From the NCBI GenBank assembly GCA_910579705.1, contig CAJTUI010000005.1:68401-132400 (forward strand): 64,000 nt of DNA. The letters are read 5' to 3'. Source of the stretch: an uncultured Christensenella sp. (lineage in GTDB: Bacteria > Bacillota > Clostridia > Christensenellales > Borkfalkiaceae). Each line of letters starts with the position of its first letter. Position 1 is the stretch's first letter. A program made the translations under genes and the position numbers. The notes below the pieces were generated by a model that had not been told where the DNA came from, did not search any database, and worked only from the letters and a program-made list of their open reading frames with translations. Positions 16,733 to 25,966 of the stretch are shown here, piece after piece.

Positions 16733-18625
16733 TCACTTTTTCTCGATTGCGTTGAATTTGCAGTGCTCTATGCACTGGCCGCATTTAATGCACTTCGCCA
16801 GATCTATGCTGTGCGCGCTTTTGACCGCGCCCGAAATAGCGTTTGCGGGACAGTTGCGTTTGCACAGCGTACAGCCGCGGCATTTGTCGGGGTTGATGTA
16901 GTAGTTCAGAAGCGACTTGCACACGCCCGCGGGACACTTCTTCGCGTAAACGTGCTTGATATATTCGTCGCCGAAATGTTTCATAGTGGAGAGTATGGGA
17001 TTGGGTGCCGACTGGCCGAGCGCGCACAGCGACGAGCTTTTCATATGCTCCGCAAGCTCGGTTATCTTATCCAGATCCTCGGGCTCGCCCTTGCCCTCGG
17101 TTATCTTTTTGAGTATGTCCAGAAGGCGTTTTGTGCCGATACGGCAGGGCGCGCACTTGCCGCAGCTTTCGTCGGCAGTGAATTCCAGATAGAACTTGGC
17201 TATGTCGACCATACAGGTATCCTCGTCCATAACGATAAGTCCGCCCGAACCCATCATAGACCCGATAGCCGTGAGGTTGTCGAAATCCATTCCCACGCTT
17301 AAATGCGTAGCGGGAATACAGCCGCCCGACGGCCCGCCCGTCTGCGCCGCCTTGAACCGCTTTCCGTCCGGAAGACCGCCGCCTATATCGTAGACGATTG
17401 TTTTGAGCGGCGTGCCCATAGGCACTTCCACAAGTCCTACGTTATGTATCTTTCCGCCGAGCGCAAACACCTTTGTCCCCGCGCTCTTTTCCGTGCCGAT
17501 AGACGAGAACCATTTCGCGCCGTTTAGGATTATCGGAGAAATGCTGGCCCAGGTTTCAACGTTGTTTAAAACGGTGGGTTTTTTGAATATGCCGCACTGC
17601 GCGGAGAACGGCGGGCGGGGACGGGGCTCGCCCCTCTTGCCCTCAATACTCGCCATAAGCGCGGTTTCCTCGCCGCAGACAAACGCGCCCGCGCCCAGCC
17701 GAACCTGTATATCGAAAGAAAACCCGCTGCCGAGTATGTTGTCGCCCAGAAGCCCGAGCTTGCGCGCCTGCGCTATCGCTATGTTGAGCCTTTCGACGGC
17801 AATGGGATACTCCGCGCGGACGTAGATAAAACCTTCCTGCGCGCCCACCGCATAGCCCGCTATCGTCATAGCTTCCAGCACGGTGTGCGGGTCGCCTTCG
17901 AGAATGGAGCGGTCCATAAACGCGCCGGGGTCGCCCTCGTCCGCGTTACAGCAAACGTATTTTTTATCGCCCTGCGCGTCCTTGGTGAACTGCCATTTCA
18001 GTCCCGTGGGGAAACCCGCGCCGCCCCTGCCGCGCAGGCCCGAGGCCTTGATTTCCGCAATAACTTCGTCGGGCGACATTTCGCCGAGCACCTTGGAAAG
18101 CGCGGTATAGTCGCCCGCCGCGATTGCCTCTTCTATGCTTTCGGCCGCGATAACGCCACAGTTCCTCAGCGCAATGCGCATCTGATGTTTATAGAACGGT
18201 ATCTCCGCAAACGGTATTACGCTGCCGTCCTTATGCACGGTGTCCGCATATAACAGCTCCTTCACAATCTCCCCGCCCTTGACGAGGTGCCGCTCTGCAA
18301 CGGTCTTTGCGTGCTCGGGCGTCATCTGGGAATAGAACGCGCCCTCGGGATAAACAATCATAATCGGGCCGAGCGCGCACAGCCCGAAACAACCCGTCTT
18401 GACGATAAGAACGTCGTCGATACCAAGCTCCTTAAAGCTCTGTTCCAGCTGCTCTATAACTTTGAGCGAGCGCGAGGACGTACAGCCCGTTCCGCCGCAA
18501 ACAAGCACCTGTTTTCTGTAACCCGTATTTTCGGCAAGGCGTTCGGCCTGCTCGCGCACTATTCTTCTTACGTTGATTATATCCGCGCGTTCGGCGGCGA
18601 TTTTTTTAAGTTCTTCGCAAGTCAT
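16733..18625 (-). CDS. hydB: NuoF-like diaphorase subunit HydB of bifurcating hydrogenase
   Basis: HydB holds the FMN and NAD(H) sites of the HydABC complex. The 630-aa protein has an N-terminal thioredoxin-like [2Fe-2S] domain (CGGTGC...GCFGLC), the NuoF core with GRGGAGFPTGLKW and the NADH/FMN loops, a SLBB region, the [4Fe-4S] motif ESCGKCAPCRIGTKR, and two C-terminal ferredoxin clusters (CRGCTLCKRNCP and CIKCGQCIEHC). This N+C extended form is typical of bifurcating hydrogenases rather than respiratory complex I. It lies between hydC (13 bp) and hydA (10 bp). Confidence 0.94.
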   Translation of the reverse strand: MTCEELKKIAAERADIINVRRIVREQAERLAENTGYRKQVLVCGGTGCTSSRSLKVIEQLEQSFKELGIDDVLIVKTGCFGLCALGPIMIVYPEGAFYSQMTPEHAKTVAERHLVKGGEIVKELLYADTVHKDGSVIPFAEIPFYKHQMRIALRNCGVIAAESIEEAIAAGDYTALSKVLGEMSPDEVIAEIKASGLRGRGGAGFPTGLKWQFTKDAQGDKKYVCCNADEGDPGAFMDRSILEGDPHTVLEAMTIAGYAVGAQEGFIYVRAEYPIAVERLNIAIAQARKLGLLGDNILGSGFSFDIQVRLGAGAFVCGEETALMASIEGKRGEPRPRPPFSAQCGIFKKPTVLNNVETWASISPIILNGAKWFSSIGTEKSAGTKVFALGGKIHNVGLVEVPMGTPLKTIVYDIGGGLPDGKRFKAAQTGGPSGGCIPATHLSVGMDFDNLTAIGSMMGSGGLIVMDEDTCMVDIAKFYLEFTADESCGKCAPCRIGTKRLLDILKKITEGKGEPEDLDKITELAEHMKSSSLCALGQSAPNPILSTMKHFGDEYIKHVYAKKCPAGVCKSLLNYYINPDKCRGCTLCKRNCPANAISGAVKSAHSIDLAKCIKCGQCIEHCKFNAIEKK

Positions 18626-18638
18626 ATTCCTTCACCCC

Positions 18639-19133
18639 TCAGCCTTTGATGTATTTATCGAGAATACCCGCCACGTCGCCCGCGGAAAGCTTGCCGTAAA
18701 CTTCGCCGTCGATAATCATTACGGGCGCAAGACCGCACGCGCCGACGCAACGGCAACTGTCTATGGAAAACTTCTTGTCGGGAGTGCATTCGCCGCAGGA
18801 TATTCCCAGCTCTTTTTCGATTGCTTCCAGAACCTTATCGGAGCCCTTGACGTAGCACGCCGTGCCAAGACACACGCTTATGGCGTGCTTGCCCTTGGGC
18901 GCAAGCGAGAACTGCGAATAGAACGTAGCCACGCCGTAGACCTCCGCAAGCGGCACGTCCAGCCCCTCGGCGATAGCCGTCTGGACTTCCGACGGCAGAT
19001 AGCCGTAAATGTTCTGCGCCTCGTGCAAAACGGGCATAAGCGCGCCGGGCTCGCCGCGGTGTGCTTGTATACAGCTTAAAAGCTTTTCGCGCTGCTCCTC
19101 CGTGCCTTCAAAAATAACCTTTGACATAAACAT
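18639..19133 (-). CDS. hydC: NuoE-like [2Fe-2S] subunit HydC
   Basis: A 164-aa thioredoxin-fold subunit with the [2Fe-2S] ligands in CLGTACYVKGS and CRCVGACGLAP. It shuttles electrons within HydABC. It is the first gene of the operon; GGGGAG precedes the ATG. A 26-bp near-perfect palindrome lies just upstream, over the predicted transcription start, so the operon is probably repressed by a DNA-binding protein; Rex, encoded about 5 kb away, is the best guess. Confidence 0.93.
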   Translation of the reverse strand: MFMSKVIFEGTEEQREKLLSCIQAHRGEPGALMPVLHEAQNIYGYLPSEVQTAIAEGLDVPLAEVYGVATFYSQFSLAPKGKHAISVCLGTACYVKGSDKVLEAIEKELGISCGECTPDKKFSIDSCRCVGACGLAPVMIIDGEVYGKLSAGDVAGILDKYIKG

Positions 19134-19143
19134 CTCCCCAAAT

Positions 19144-19174
19144 TTAATCGATAAATATTTACCGATTAATTATA
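19144..19174 (-). promoter_or_regulatory. hydCBA promoter -10 and 26-bp palindromic operator
   Basis: TATAAT on the minus strand is at 19169-19174 with a weak -35. Directly downstream, 19144-19169 forms a palindrome in which 12 of 13 base pairs are symmetric, with TTAATCG/CGATTAA arms around TAAATATTTA. The centre resembles the clostridial Rex motif TTGTTAA-N4-TTAACAA at 10 of 14 positions. Confidence 0.55.
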
Positions 19175-19290
19175 TCATATATAAAGCGCAAAATAAAATG
19201 ATTTTTTACGACAAAATTTTACATATTATATTAAGTGAACTTTTAACACAATCGCAAAATTTTTTTAACAAATTAACAAAACGAAAAGAA

Positions 19291-19306
19291 GCGCCCGCAA
19301 AGGCGC
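19291..19306 (-). terminator. Terminator after the NSS transporter gene
   Basis: GCGCC and GGCGC arms around CGCAAA, followed on the minus strand by TTCTTTTCGTTTTG. Confidence 0.6.
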
Positions 19307-19311
19307 CCCTT

Positions 19312-20820
19312 TTAACGTTTATTCATTTTAAGCGGGACAAGCCGCCGCTTTTTACCGCGGCGAACGCCGCATATTATGAACCCAGACGAGAAAACTATCA
19401 GGCTTACGAGCCAGCCGAACGCCGCCTGCGCCCACAGCGGATAGCCCGCGTAAAGGCCGTGCTCTGCGAATATAAGGTGGATTATTCCCCAGACCGCAAG
19501 ACAGGACAGCGCGGCGGGGCTGAGATATTTAAGCGAGAATATGAGCGGCTTTTCGGCAATTTTCAGCCTGCGCGAATACAGGTTTATCTCCCCCGCCAGC
19601 TTTATCTTTTTCGCGTACGCGCCGAGCAGGGCGCACTCCGCCACGCCGAGTATCAGTATATTAAAATAGTTCGCGAAATGGTCGGCAATGTCCAGCGCGG
19701 CCGCCGCGACGGGGCTTGCGAAGACCACGCAGACCGCCGCGCCCGCAAGGCAAATCACCGCGACGACCTTTTTCTTGTCGAGGTTGAACTTTTCCGAGAG
19801 CGGGGCGGCGGCCGCCTCCACCATAGACACGGACGACTGGGCCGCCATCATTCCGAGCGAGGCGTAAAAAAGTATTCCGACAACCGAGTTTGCGACCACG
19901 TTGCCCGCGCCGAAGACCTGAGTTATCGCGGCGGGGTAGACCATAAACGCGGTTACTATGCCCGACTGGGAAATTTCGCCCTGCAAACCGCAGCCGTAAA
20001 GCGTGGTAAACAGCACCACAGAAGAGAGCACGGAAATGAAGAAATCCGAGAACGCGATTATGAGGCTGTCGCCGAACACGTTAGTGCCCTCGGGAAGATA
20101 GGCGCCGTAAGCGGGCATTATTCCGACCAGCACCGACAGCGAGAAAAACACCTGACCTACGGCGTTCAGCCACAGCTCCGCATTGCCGAGCGCGGAGAGG
20201 TCGGGAACGAAAAGCGCGTACAGCGCCTCGCCGCTGTTGGAGTACAGAAGGCCCCTGCCCGCGAAAAAGGTCAGCAATACTACGGGGATAATCACGGTAT
20301 ATCTGGCCGTGCGCGAAAGCGAGCCCGCGCCGCCGCGCAGGAACGTAAACATTATGCACCAGGCCGCGATAATGCAGGCGAAAACGAGCGGCGAGAATTT
20401 GTCGCCGAGCACCTCCGTAAAAAAATAGCCGCTTGTTTCGGCGCGGGTCATAGACGTGGCAGACGAGCACAGCGGCGCTATCTTTATGAGCATTACGATA
20501 ATCCAGCCGAGTATGCCAGCGTAGAGCAGAGCGACGATAAGCGAGTTGAAACAGGACGCCCAGCCGAGCGGCTCCGCACGTTTATTGAGTTTAGCCATAC
20601 ACTTGGGCGAACCTCCGCGGAACTTCCTGCCCAGCGCTATTTCCGCGTTGAGTACGGGTATGCCGATAAGCGCGAGCGCTATCATATATATTAAAAGAAA
20701 CGTGCCGCCGCCGTACTTTGCGCAGAGCCCCGGAAAACGCAGAGAGTCGCCCAGCCCCACGGCCGCGCCCACGCTTGCGAGTATGAAACCGCCCCTTGTT
20801 TTAAATCTTTCCTGTGCCAT
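19312..20820 (-). CDS. Sodium-dependent transporter, NSS/SNF family
   Basis: A 502-aa LeuT-fold transporter with about 11-12 membrane helices, probably importing amino acids or amines with Na+. The helix-1 signature reads GAAVGLGDSLRFPGLCAKYG. Most family members have Asn where this protein has Asp in GLGD; in LeuT that Asn is a Na+ ligand. The start at 20820 is chosen because the longer reading would begin inside the RND gene's terminator. It is a single-gene unit; substrate cannot be read from sequence. Confidence 0.88.
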   Translation of the reverse strand: MAQERFKTRGGFILASVGAAVGLGDSLRFPGLCAKYGGGTFLLIYMIALALIGIPVLNAEIALGRKFRGGSPKCMAKLNKRAEPLGWASCFNSLIVALLYAGILGWIIVMLIKIAPLCSSATSMTRAETSGYFFTEVLGDKFSPLVFACIIAAWCIMFTFLRGGAGSLSRTARYTVIIPVVLLTFFAGRGLLYSNSGEALYALFVPDLSALGNAELWLNAVGQVFFSLSVLVGIMPAYGAYLPEGTNVFGDSLIIAFSDFFISVLSSVVLFTTLYGCGLQGEISQSGIVTAFMVYPAAITQVFGAGNVVANSVVGILFYASLGMMAAQSSVSMVEAAAAPLSEKFNLDKKKVVAVICLAGAAVCVVFASPVAAAALDIADHFANYFNILILGVAECALLGAYAKKIKLAGEINLYSRRLKIAEKPLIFSLKYLSPAALSCLAVWGIIHLIFAEHGLYAGYPLWAQAAFGWLVSLIVFSSGFIICGVRRGKKRRLVPLKMNKR

Positions 20821-20856
20821 ACGTTCTAATATATTATTGAACCGCGTTAAAAATAC

Positions 20857-20883
20857 GCCGCCGCGCACTTTGTGCGCGGCGGC
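20857..20883 (-). terminator. Terminator after the RND transporter gene
   Basis: GCCGCCGCGCA and TGCGCGGCGGC arms, followed on the minus strand by GTATTTTTAA. The arms are identical to those at 10237-10263. Confidence 0.8.
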
Positions 20884-20892
20884 TTTATCCGA

Positions 20893-23800
20893 TTATTTTT
20901 TCTTGCCGTCGGGATACCTTGCGGAAATGCGGTGAACGGCCGAATATACCGCTGGGACGAGCACCAATGTGACCAGCGTGCCCAACAGCAGTCCGCCGAT
21001 TACCACTATGCCGAGCGGCTGCATAAGCTCGCTGCCCTGCCCGACGCCTATCGCCATAGGTATGAGCGCGAGTATCGTCGTAAGCGTAGTCATAAGTATG
21101 GGCCTAAGCCTCACGCCGCAGGCGGCGATAACCGCGTTATAGTGCGGCATACCCGCGTTTTTAAGCTGTTTTATCTTTTCCAGCATAACAATGGCGTTGT
21201 TGACGACCACGCCCATAAGCATTATCAGCCCGATAAACGAAACCACGTTCAGGCTTGTGCCAGTTATCACAAGCGCGATAAACCCGCCCGTGAAACTGAA
21301 CGGTATGCTCGCCATTATAATAAGCGGTTTGAGCGCGGAGCCGAACTGTATCGCCATTACCGCATACAACAGGAAGAACGAAACCGCCAGCGCGACCGCA
21401 AGCCCCGCAAACGCGTCGTTGAGATAGCTTGTTATGCCGCCGCTCTCGAACGAGCAGTCCTCGTACTCCTTCAAAACCTCCGCCGCGATTTTCTGCATCT
21501 GCTTGCCCGCCGCGCCCGTGTCCGTATCGGGAAGTGTTGCGGAAACGGAAACCATAACATTGCCGTTGGAGCGGCGTATGCAGGACTCGTTCAGCTCTTC
21601 CGTGACCGCGCCGCCCTTCAACACGTCTTTGAGCCTGACCTGCTTGCCCGCGGCCGCGTCGAACCCGATAATGAAATTTTCAAGGTCGCGCTTGCCCGTC
21701 ACGGCGTTGTCCGCAAACCTTACGTCAAGGTTCAACTCCTCGCCGTCAATCGTAACCGTGCAGGCCGTGTACGAGGCAAGGCCTATGCGCAGGGTAAGCA
21801 CGGCCGTGCGGTAGTCAATGCCGTACTGCGCTAGTTTTGCGCGGTCGAACTGCAACGTGTACTGCGGAACCTTTTCCGTAGCGCTGTCGGTTATATCCTC
21901 GAACCCGTTCTCAGCGAGCTTTGTTTTTAGTTTATCCGCGATTTCTGCCAGCCTTTCGCCGTCCGAACCTACGATTGTAACGGACATATTGTCCGCGCCC
22001 GACATAAGCGAGGCGACAACTCCGTCAATCTGCCTGACGGTCACATTGCCCTCTGTCTTATGCGTTTTGGCAAGCCCGCGTATCTCCTCGACCACCCTGT
22101 CGGTGCGGCGGTTTGTGGTGAGCTGTACGGTTATTATACCCGTATCGGTAAGCGCGAGAATACCGTTCTTGCCTATGCTCGCCGACACATAGTCCACGTT
22201 CTCCACGTTCTCGGCTATCACCTCGGAGAAACTTAAAACGTCCTCCTGAATAGCCTGTAAATCCTTGCCGCCGCCGTAGGACATACTGACCTCTATCTGC
22301 CCCTTGTCAATCGAAGGCAGGAACTCCGTGCCCGTAAGAAACAGCAGACCTATGCTCGCGCCGAAAACCGCGACTGCGGTCAGCACGGTGACGAGTTTCT
22401 TGTTTAATATCTTGGGCAAGGCGGCCGAGTAAAAGCGGGTCAGCGCGTCCATAACGTACGAGCGGCGGAACGAGAACTTCTTCTTTGCGACGACCGCTGG
22501 CATAGGATTTCTTGCGACAACCGCCGTCTGCGAGTGCTGTTTGAACTCCTCGTCCGAAGAGAGCATATCTATCGTAAGCTGTTCGTCGCCGAGAGGCTCG
22601 GTAGAAATCCTGCCGCCCTTCAAAAGCCGTTTCTTGCCCTCGAATAGCGCGTACAGCGCGGGAATTACCGTCAGCGCGACGATAAGCGAGAACGCGAGCG
22701 AGAATATAACCGCGAACGCAAGGTCGGTGAATATCTCCGCCGTCAGCCCGCCGACAAAGAGTATCGGAACGAATACGCACACCGTAGTTAAGGTGGAGCC
22801 GAAGAGCGCGCCGCCTACTTCCGACGTGCCGTCCACTGCCGCGGCGAACGCGGTCTTGCCCGCGTCGCGGTGTTTGGAAATGGCCTCTATCACAACTATG
22901 CTGTTGTCGACCAGCATACCTATGCCCACGGCAAGCCCGCCGAGCGAAACCATATTCAGCGTTATGCCCATAAGCGACAGGCATATCAGCGCGGCAAGCA
23001 CGGAAAGCGGCATTGTTATCGCGATGACAAGCGAGGTGCGCACGGTCTTCAAAAACAGGAATATTATAAGAATTGCGAGCGCGCCGCCTATCAGCATACT
23101 TATAAGCACGTTGGAAACGCTGTCCGAAATGAACTGCGACTGGTCGTCAAGAAGTTTAATGTTTGCGGTATATCCCTGCGCGTATTCGCTTTTTACCGCC
23201 TGAACGACCGCCGAGGCATTGGCGCCGTTTGCCTTGTACACTTCTAAAACTATGCCCGAGTAAATTTTGCCGCCCGAGCAATAGTACGCGTAGGAGCTGT
23301 ATGCCGCCGTCTTTTCGACTGTAGCTATGTCGCCGACCTTAGTCAAGTACACCCGCTCGCCCTCGGAATTGAGGGTTAGATTTGTAAAGTCCTGCGCGGC
23401 AATGAAATCCAGCAGCTCGTTGGAGAGATTGAAACCCGAAAATATCTTTATAAGCGCGAGCTGGGTTTCGCTGTAAGGCGGTTCGCCGAACTGCGGTTTT
23501 ACGGCCTCCAACTGCCTTGTTATCTCCTCGAAAAGCCCCACGGTCGCCGCGGGCAGTTCTATCGGCATAGCGAGTATGTCCTCTGCCGATTTTACGTCGG
23601 AATTGTTGCGTATCTGCACGCTGCCGTCCTCTTCCGAAACGTTGCCGAGCGGTAAATCGAGCGCACCGTAAGAAAACGCCTCGACTATGAGCGGGCAGAC
23701 GAGTTCCAGCCCGCCGAACGGCTTGACTGTATACGAGTACTGCGCCCCGCCCTTTATCTCGACCTTCTCCACTCCGTCTATCGCGGAAATCTTAGCCGCC

Positions 23801-24270
23801 AGTCCGCGCGCCTGCGCGTACGCCTCGTCCACGCCCTGCTCCGAGGTTACCGAAAGCATTGCAAGCGCCTCGGCGTTCAGATCCACGTCGTAAACGGACG
23901 TGGTTACGCCCGACGGAAGGTCGAGCGAGGCGAGCTTGTCGTTGATGTCGTTCTTTTTTTCCGCGGTGTCTATGCCGTAGTCGAACGACATAACGAGCGC
24001 GGAAAGGTTGTCGTAAGAATAGCTCTGCACGTCGTTAATACCGCTGACCGCGCCGAGCCCCTTTTCAAGCTTGACCGTCACGTCCTTTTCGACCGAGGCG
24101 GCGTTCGCACCGGGATATACCGCCTGCACGCACACCATAGGCACGTTGATGTCGGGGAGAAGGTTGACGTCCATATTGACCGTGGACCATACTCCGAACC
24201 CGAGCACAAAGGCAGAAATGAGCACTACCGCCACAGACTGCCTGATAATAAAAGAAAAGAAATTTTTCAT
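20893..24270 (-). CDS. RND-family efflux transporter (AcrB/SwrC-like)
   Basis: A 1125-aa proton-driven exporter with two repeated halves. Each has one N-terminal helix, a large extracytoplasmic porter region and further helices (12 in all). The first-half motif GIGMLVDNSIVVIEAI has the conserved Asp but Asn beside it. A charged cytoplasmic linker of about 60 residues near residues 530-600 (GKKRLLKGG...KKKFSFRR) is longer than usual. Start at 24270 has AAGG upstream; the earlier start lies inside the rex terminator. No membrane-fusion or outer-membrane partner is adjacent, as for SwrC in monoderm bacteria. Substrate is unknown. Confidence 0.88.
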   Translation of the reverse strand: MKNFFSFIIRQSVAVVLISAFVLGFGVWSTVNMDVNLLPDINVPMVCVQAVYPGANAASVEKDVTVKLEKGLGAVSGINDVQSYSYDNLSALVMSFDYGIDTAEKKNDINDKLASLDLPSGVTTSVYDVDLNAEALAMLSVTSEQGVDEAYAQARGLAAKISAIDGVEKVEIKGGAQYSYTVKPFGGLELVCPLIVEAFSYGALDLPLGNVSEEDGSVQIRNNSDVKSAEDILAMPIELPAATVGLFEEITRQLEAVKPQFGEPPYSETQLALIKIFSGFNLSNELLDFIAAQDFTNLTLNSEGERVYLTKVGDIATVEKTAAYSSYAYYCSGGKIYSGIVLEVYKANGANASAVVQAVKSEYAQGYTANIKLLDDQSQFISDSVSNVLISMLIGGALAILIIFLFLKTVRTSLVIAITMPLSVLAALICLSLMGITLNMVSLGGLAVGIGMLVDNSIVVIEAISKHRDAGKTAFAAAVDGTSEVGGALFGSTLTTVCVFVPILFVGGLTAEIFTDLAFAVIFSLAFSLIVALTVIPALYALFEGKKRLLKGGRISTEPLGDEQLTIDMLSSDEEFKQHSQTAVVARNPMPAVVAKKKFSFRRSYVMDALTRFYSAALPKILNKKLVTVLTAVAVFGASIGLLFLTGTEFLPSIDKGQIEVSMSYGGGKDLQAIQEDVLSFSEVIAENVENVDYVSASIGKNGILALTDTGIITVQLTTNRRTDRVVEEIRGLAKTHKTEGNVTVRQIDGVVASLMSGADNMSVTIVGSDGERLAEIADKLKTKLAENGFEDITDSATEKVPQYTLQFDRAKLAQYGIDYRTAVLTLRIGLASYTACTVTIDGEELNLDVRFADNAVTGKRDLENFIIGFDAAAGKQVRLKDVLKGGAVTEELNESCIRRSNGNVMVSVSATLPDTDTGAAGKQMQKIAAEVLKEYEDCSFESGGITSYLNDAFAGLAVALAVSFFLLYAVMAIQFGSALKPLIIMASIPFSFTGGFIALVITGTSLNVVSFIGLIMLMGVVVNNAIVMLEKIKQLKNAGMPHYNAVIAACGVRLRPILMTTLTTILALIPMAIGVGQGSELMQPLGIVVIGGLLLGTLVTLVLVPAVYSAVHRISARYPDGKKK

Positions 24271-24286
24271 AGCCTTAAAAATTACA

Positions 24287-24303
24287 GGCGGCATAAAGCC
24301 GCC
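24287..24303 (-). terminator. Terminator after rex
   Basis: GGCGG and CCGCC arms around a CATAAAG loop, followed on the minus strand by TGTAATTTTTAA. Confidence 0.65.
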
Positions 24304-24326
24304 CTTAAAATAAAGTTTTTTTAAAA

Positions 24327-24938
24327 TTAAATCATACTCGAAAGCACGGCAAGATTTGCGGCGACGTCAATGTGCCGCACCGCAACGTGTTCGGGCGCCT
24401 TTATCATAACGGGCGCGAAGTTCAAAATAGCCTTTATACCGTTTTTAATAAGCAAATCCGCCGCCTCCTGCGCGCAAGCCGCGGGCACGCAGATAACCGC
24501 AAGCTCGGCGTTGAGCCTGCCCAGCACCTCTGCCGCGTCCGCAATATCGTAAACGGGCTTGCCCGCCACGGACGTACCTATCTTTTTGGGATTGCTGTCG
24601 AAAGCGGCGACTATTTCTATGCCGTAGTTTTTAAACCCGCCGTAGCCCGTAACCGCCTTACCCAGCGCGCCCACGCCGACTATGACCGCGTTCCTCGTTC
24701 CGTTGCAACACAAAAAATCTTCCAGTGCGGCGATAAGCTCTTCCGTGACGTAGCCGACGCGCGGCCGTCCCGTTGCGGAAGTGTACGCCAAATCCTTTCT
24801 GACAAGAACCTCGCCCATATCCAACGCCTCGGCAATAAGCCCCGACGAAACGTATCTGCGTTCCTTGGGCAGGCTTTTGAGATAATTGAGATATATGGGA
24901 AGTCTTTGCAGTGCGATTACCGGAATATCCTTGTTCAT
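24327..24938 (-). CDS. rex: Redox-sensing repressor Rex
   Basis: Rex senses the NADH/NAD+ ratio and represses fermentation and hydrogen genes. The 203-aa protein has an N-terminal winged helix (about residues 1-80, with RRYVSSGLIAEALDMGEVLV) and a Rossmann domain with GVGALGKAVTGYGG binding the dinucleotide. The C-terminal helix swaps between subunits. It starts one base after the glucokinase stop, with GAGG inside that gene, so the two are cotranscribed. Likely targets in the window include hydCBA. Confidence 0.95.
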   Translation of the reverse strand: MNKDIPVIALQRLPIYLNYLKSLPKERRYVSSGLIAEALDMGEVLVRKDLAYTSATGRPRVGYVTEELIAALEDFLCCNGTRNAVIVGVGALGKAVTGYGGFKNYGIEIVAAFDSNPKKIGTSVAGKPVYDIADAAEVLGRLNAELAVICVPAACAQEAADLLIKNGIKAILNFAPVMIKAPEHVAVRHIDVAANLAVLSSMI

Positions 24939-24939
24939 A

Positions 24940-25869
24940 TCAGTCCTCTATCATTAATGCGGCGGCCCCGTACGCGCCAGCGGCCGAACCGAGCGTTGCC
25001 GTCTTTATTTTCACAGGCGCATAGTGCGCGGCGAAAAGCTCCCTGTCCATTATTCCCTGCAACGGCGCGGTCAGTCTTTCGCCCTGTCCCGAAACTCCGC
25101 CGCCCAGCATTATCACTTCGGGGCGGAATATGTTGGCTATATTGACAAGCCCGCACGCGAGGTATTTGATATACCAGTCCACGACCTCGCTTGCCGCTAT
25201 GTCCGTTTCGGCGTAATCGAACGCCGTTTTACCCGTCGCCGTTTCGGAAGTACAGCTCTGCCACATCTCCGAACCCGCGTTCTCTTCCATCGCCCACTTT
25301 GTGCGTTTAATGAGCGCGGTTGCGGAAGAATACGCCTCGAAACAGCCGCGCCTGCCGCAGGAGCACCTGTTTCCGCCGCGCTCTATCACCATATGCCCTA
25401 TCTCCGCGCCCGCGGACTTGTGACCTTCGAAAAGCTTGCCGCCTATGACTATGCCGCCGCCAACGCCCGTGCCGAGCGTGACAAGCACGCTGTCGCCGTA
25501 GTCCTTGCCCGCGCCGAACTTCGCCTCGCCCAGCGCCGCGGCGTTCGCGTCGTTGGTTATCTTTACGGGAAGTTTAATCTTGTCCGCCACCAGTTTCGCC
25601 ATAGGGAAGTTTTTGAGTTTGAGATTGCCCGCAAGAACGACGGTGCCGTGCTCCGCGTCTATAACGCCCGCGCTGCCTATGCCCGCGCCCTTGATTTCCT
25701 GCCTGCCGCACTTCGCGATAAACCTGTTGCAAAGCGCGACGATGCCGTCCGCAATCTCCTCGCCGCTGCCGGTGGGAACGCTGTCCTCCGCATACAGCTT
25801 GCCCTCGCCGTCAATAAGCGCGCCCTTGATAGTTGTCCCTCCCACGTCGATACCTATATATAATGGCAT
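24940..25869 (-). CDS. glk: ROK-family glucokinase
   Basis: A 309-aa sugar kinase that phosphorylates glucose with ATP at the entry to glycolysis. It has the ATP motif IGIDVGGTTIKGAL, the catalytic Asp in TNDANAAALGE, the ROK signature GAEIGHMVIERGG and the zinc-binding CSCGRRGCFE. No HTH is present, so it is a kinase rather than a ROK repressor. GGAGGG precedes the ATG. It forms an operon with rex, linking sugar entry to redox control. Confidence 0.9.
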   Translation of the reverse strand: MPLYIGIDVGGTTIKGALIDGEGKLYAEDSVPTGSGEEIADGIVALCNRFIAKCGRQEIKGAGIGSAGVIDAEHGTVVLAGNLKLKNFPMAKLVADKIKLPVKITNDANAAALGEAKFGAGKDYGDSVLVTLGTGVGGGIVIGGKLFEGHKSAGAEIGHMVIERGGNRCSCGRRGCFEAYSSATALIKRTKWAMEENAGSEMWQSCTSETATGKTAFDYAETDIAASEVVDWYIKYLACGLVNIANIFRPEVIMLGGGVSGQGERLTAPLQGIMDRELFAAHYAPVKIKTATLGSAAGAYGAAALMIED

Positions 25870-25899
25870 TATTACCCTCCAATTGATATTTCCGTAACT

Positions 25900-25928
25900 A
25901 TTATACTATCACTTTCGCGTTCTGTCAA
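25900..25928 (-). promoter_or_regulatory. glk-rex promoter
   Basis: TTGACA (25923-25928) and TATAAT (25900-25905), 17-bp spacer. Leader of about 25 nt carries GGAGGG. Confidence 0.75.
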
Positions 25929-25935
25929 GATTAAA

Positions 25936-25960
25936 AAAGACACGCATACCGCGTGTCTTT
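25936..25960 (-). terminator. Terminator after dut
   Basis: AAAGACACGC and GCGTGTCTTT arms; T-rich TTTTTTAATC follows on the minus strand. Confidence 0.85.
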
Positions 25961-25966
25961 AAACTT

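Noticed and set aside
19216..19290. GTTAA/TTAAC elements upstream of hydC as further Rex boxes
   Set aside because: The region is simply AT-rich; none forms a symmetric site comparable to the palindrome at 19144-19169.
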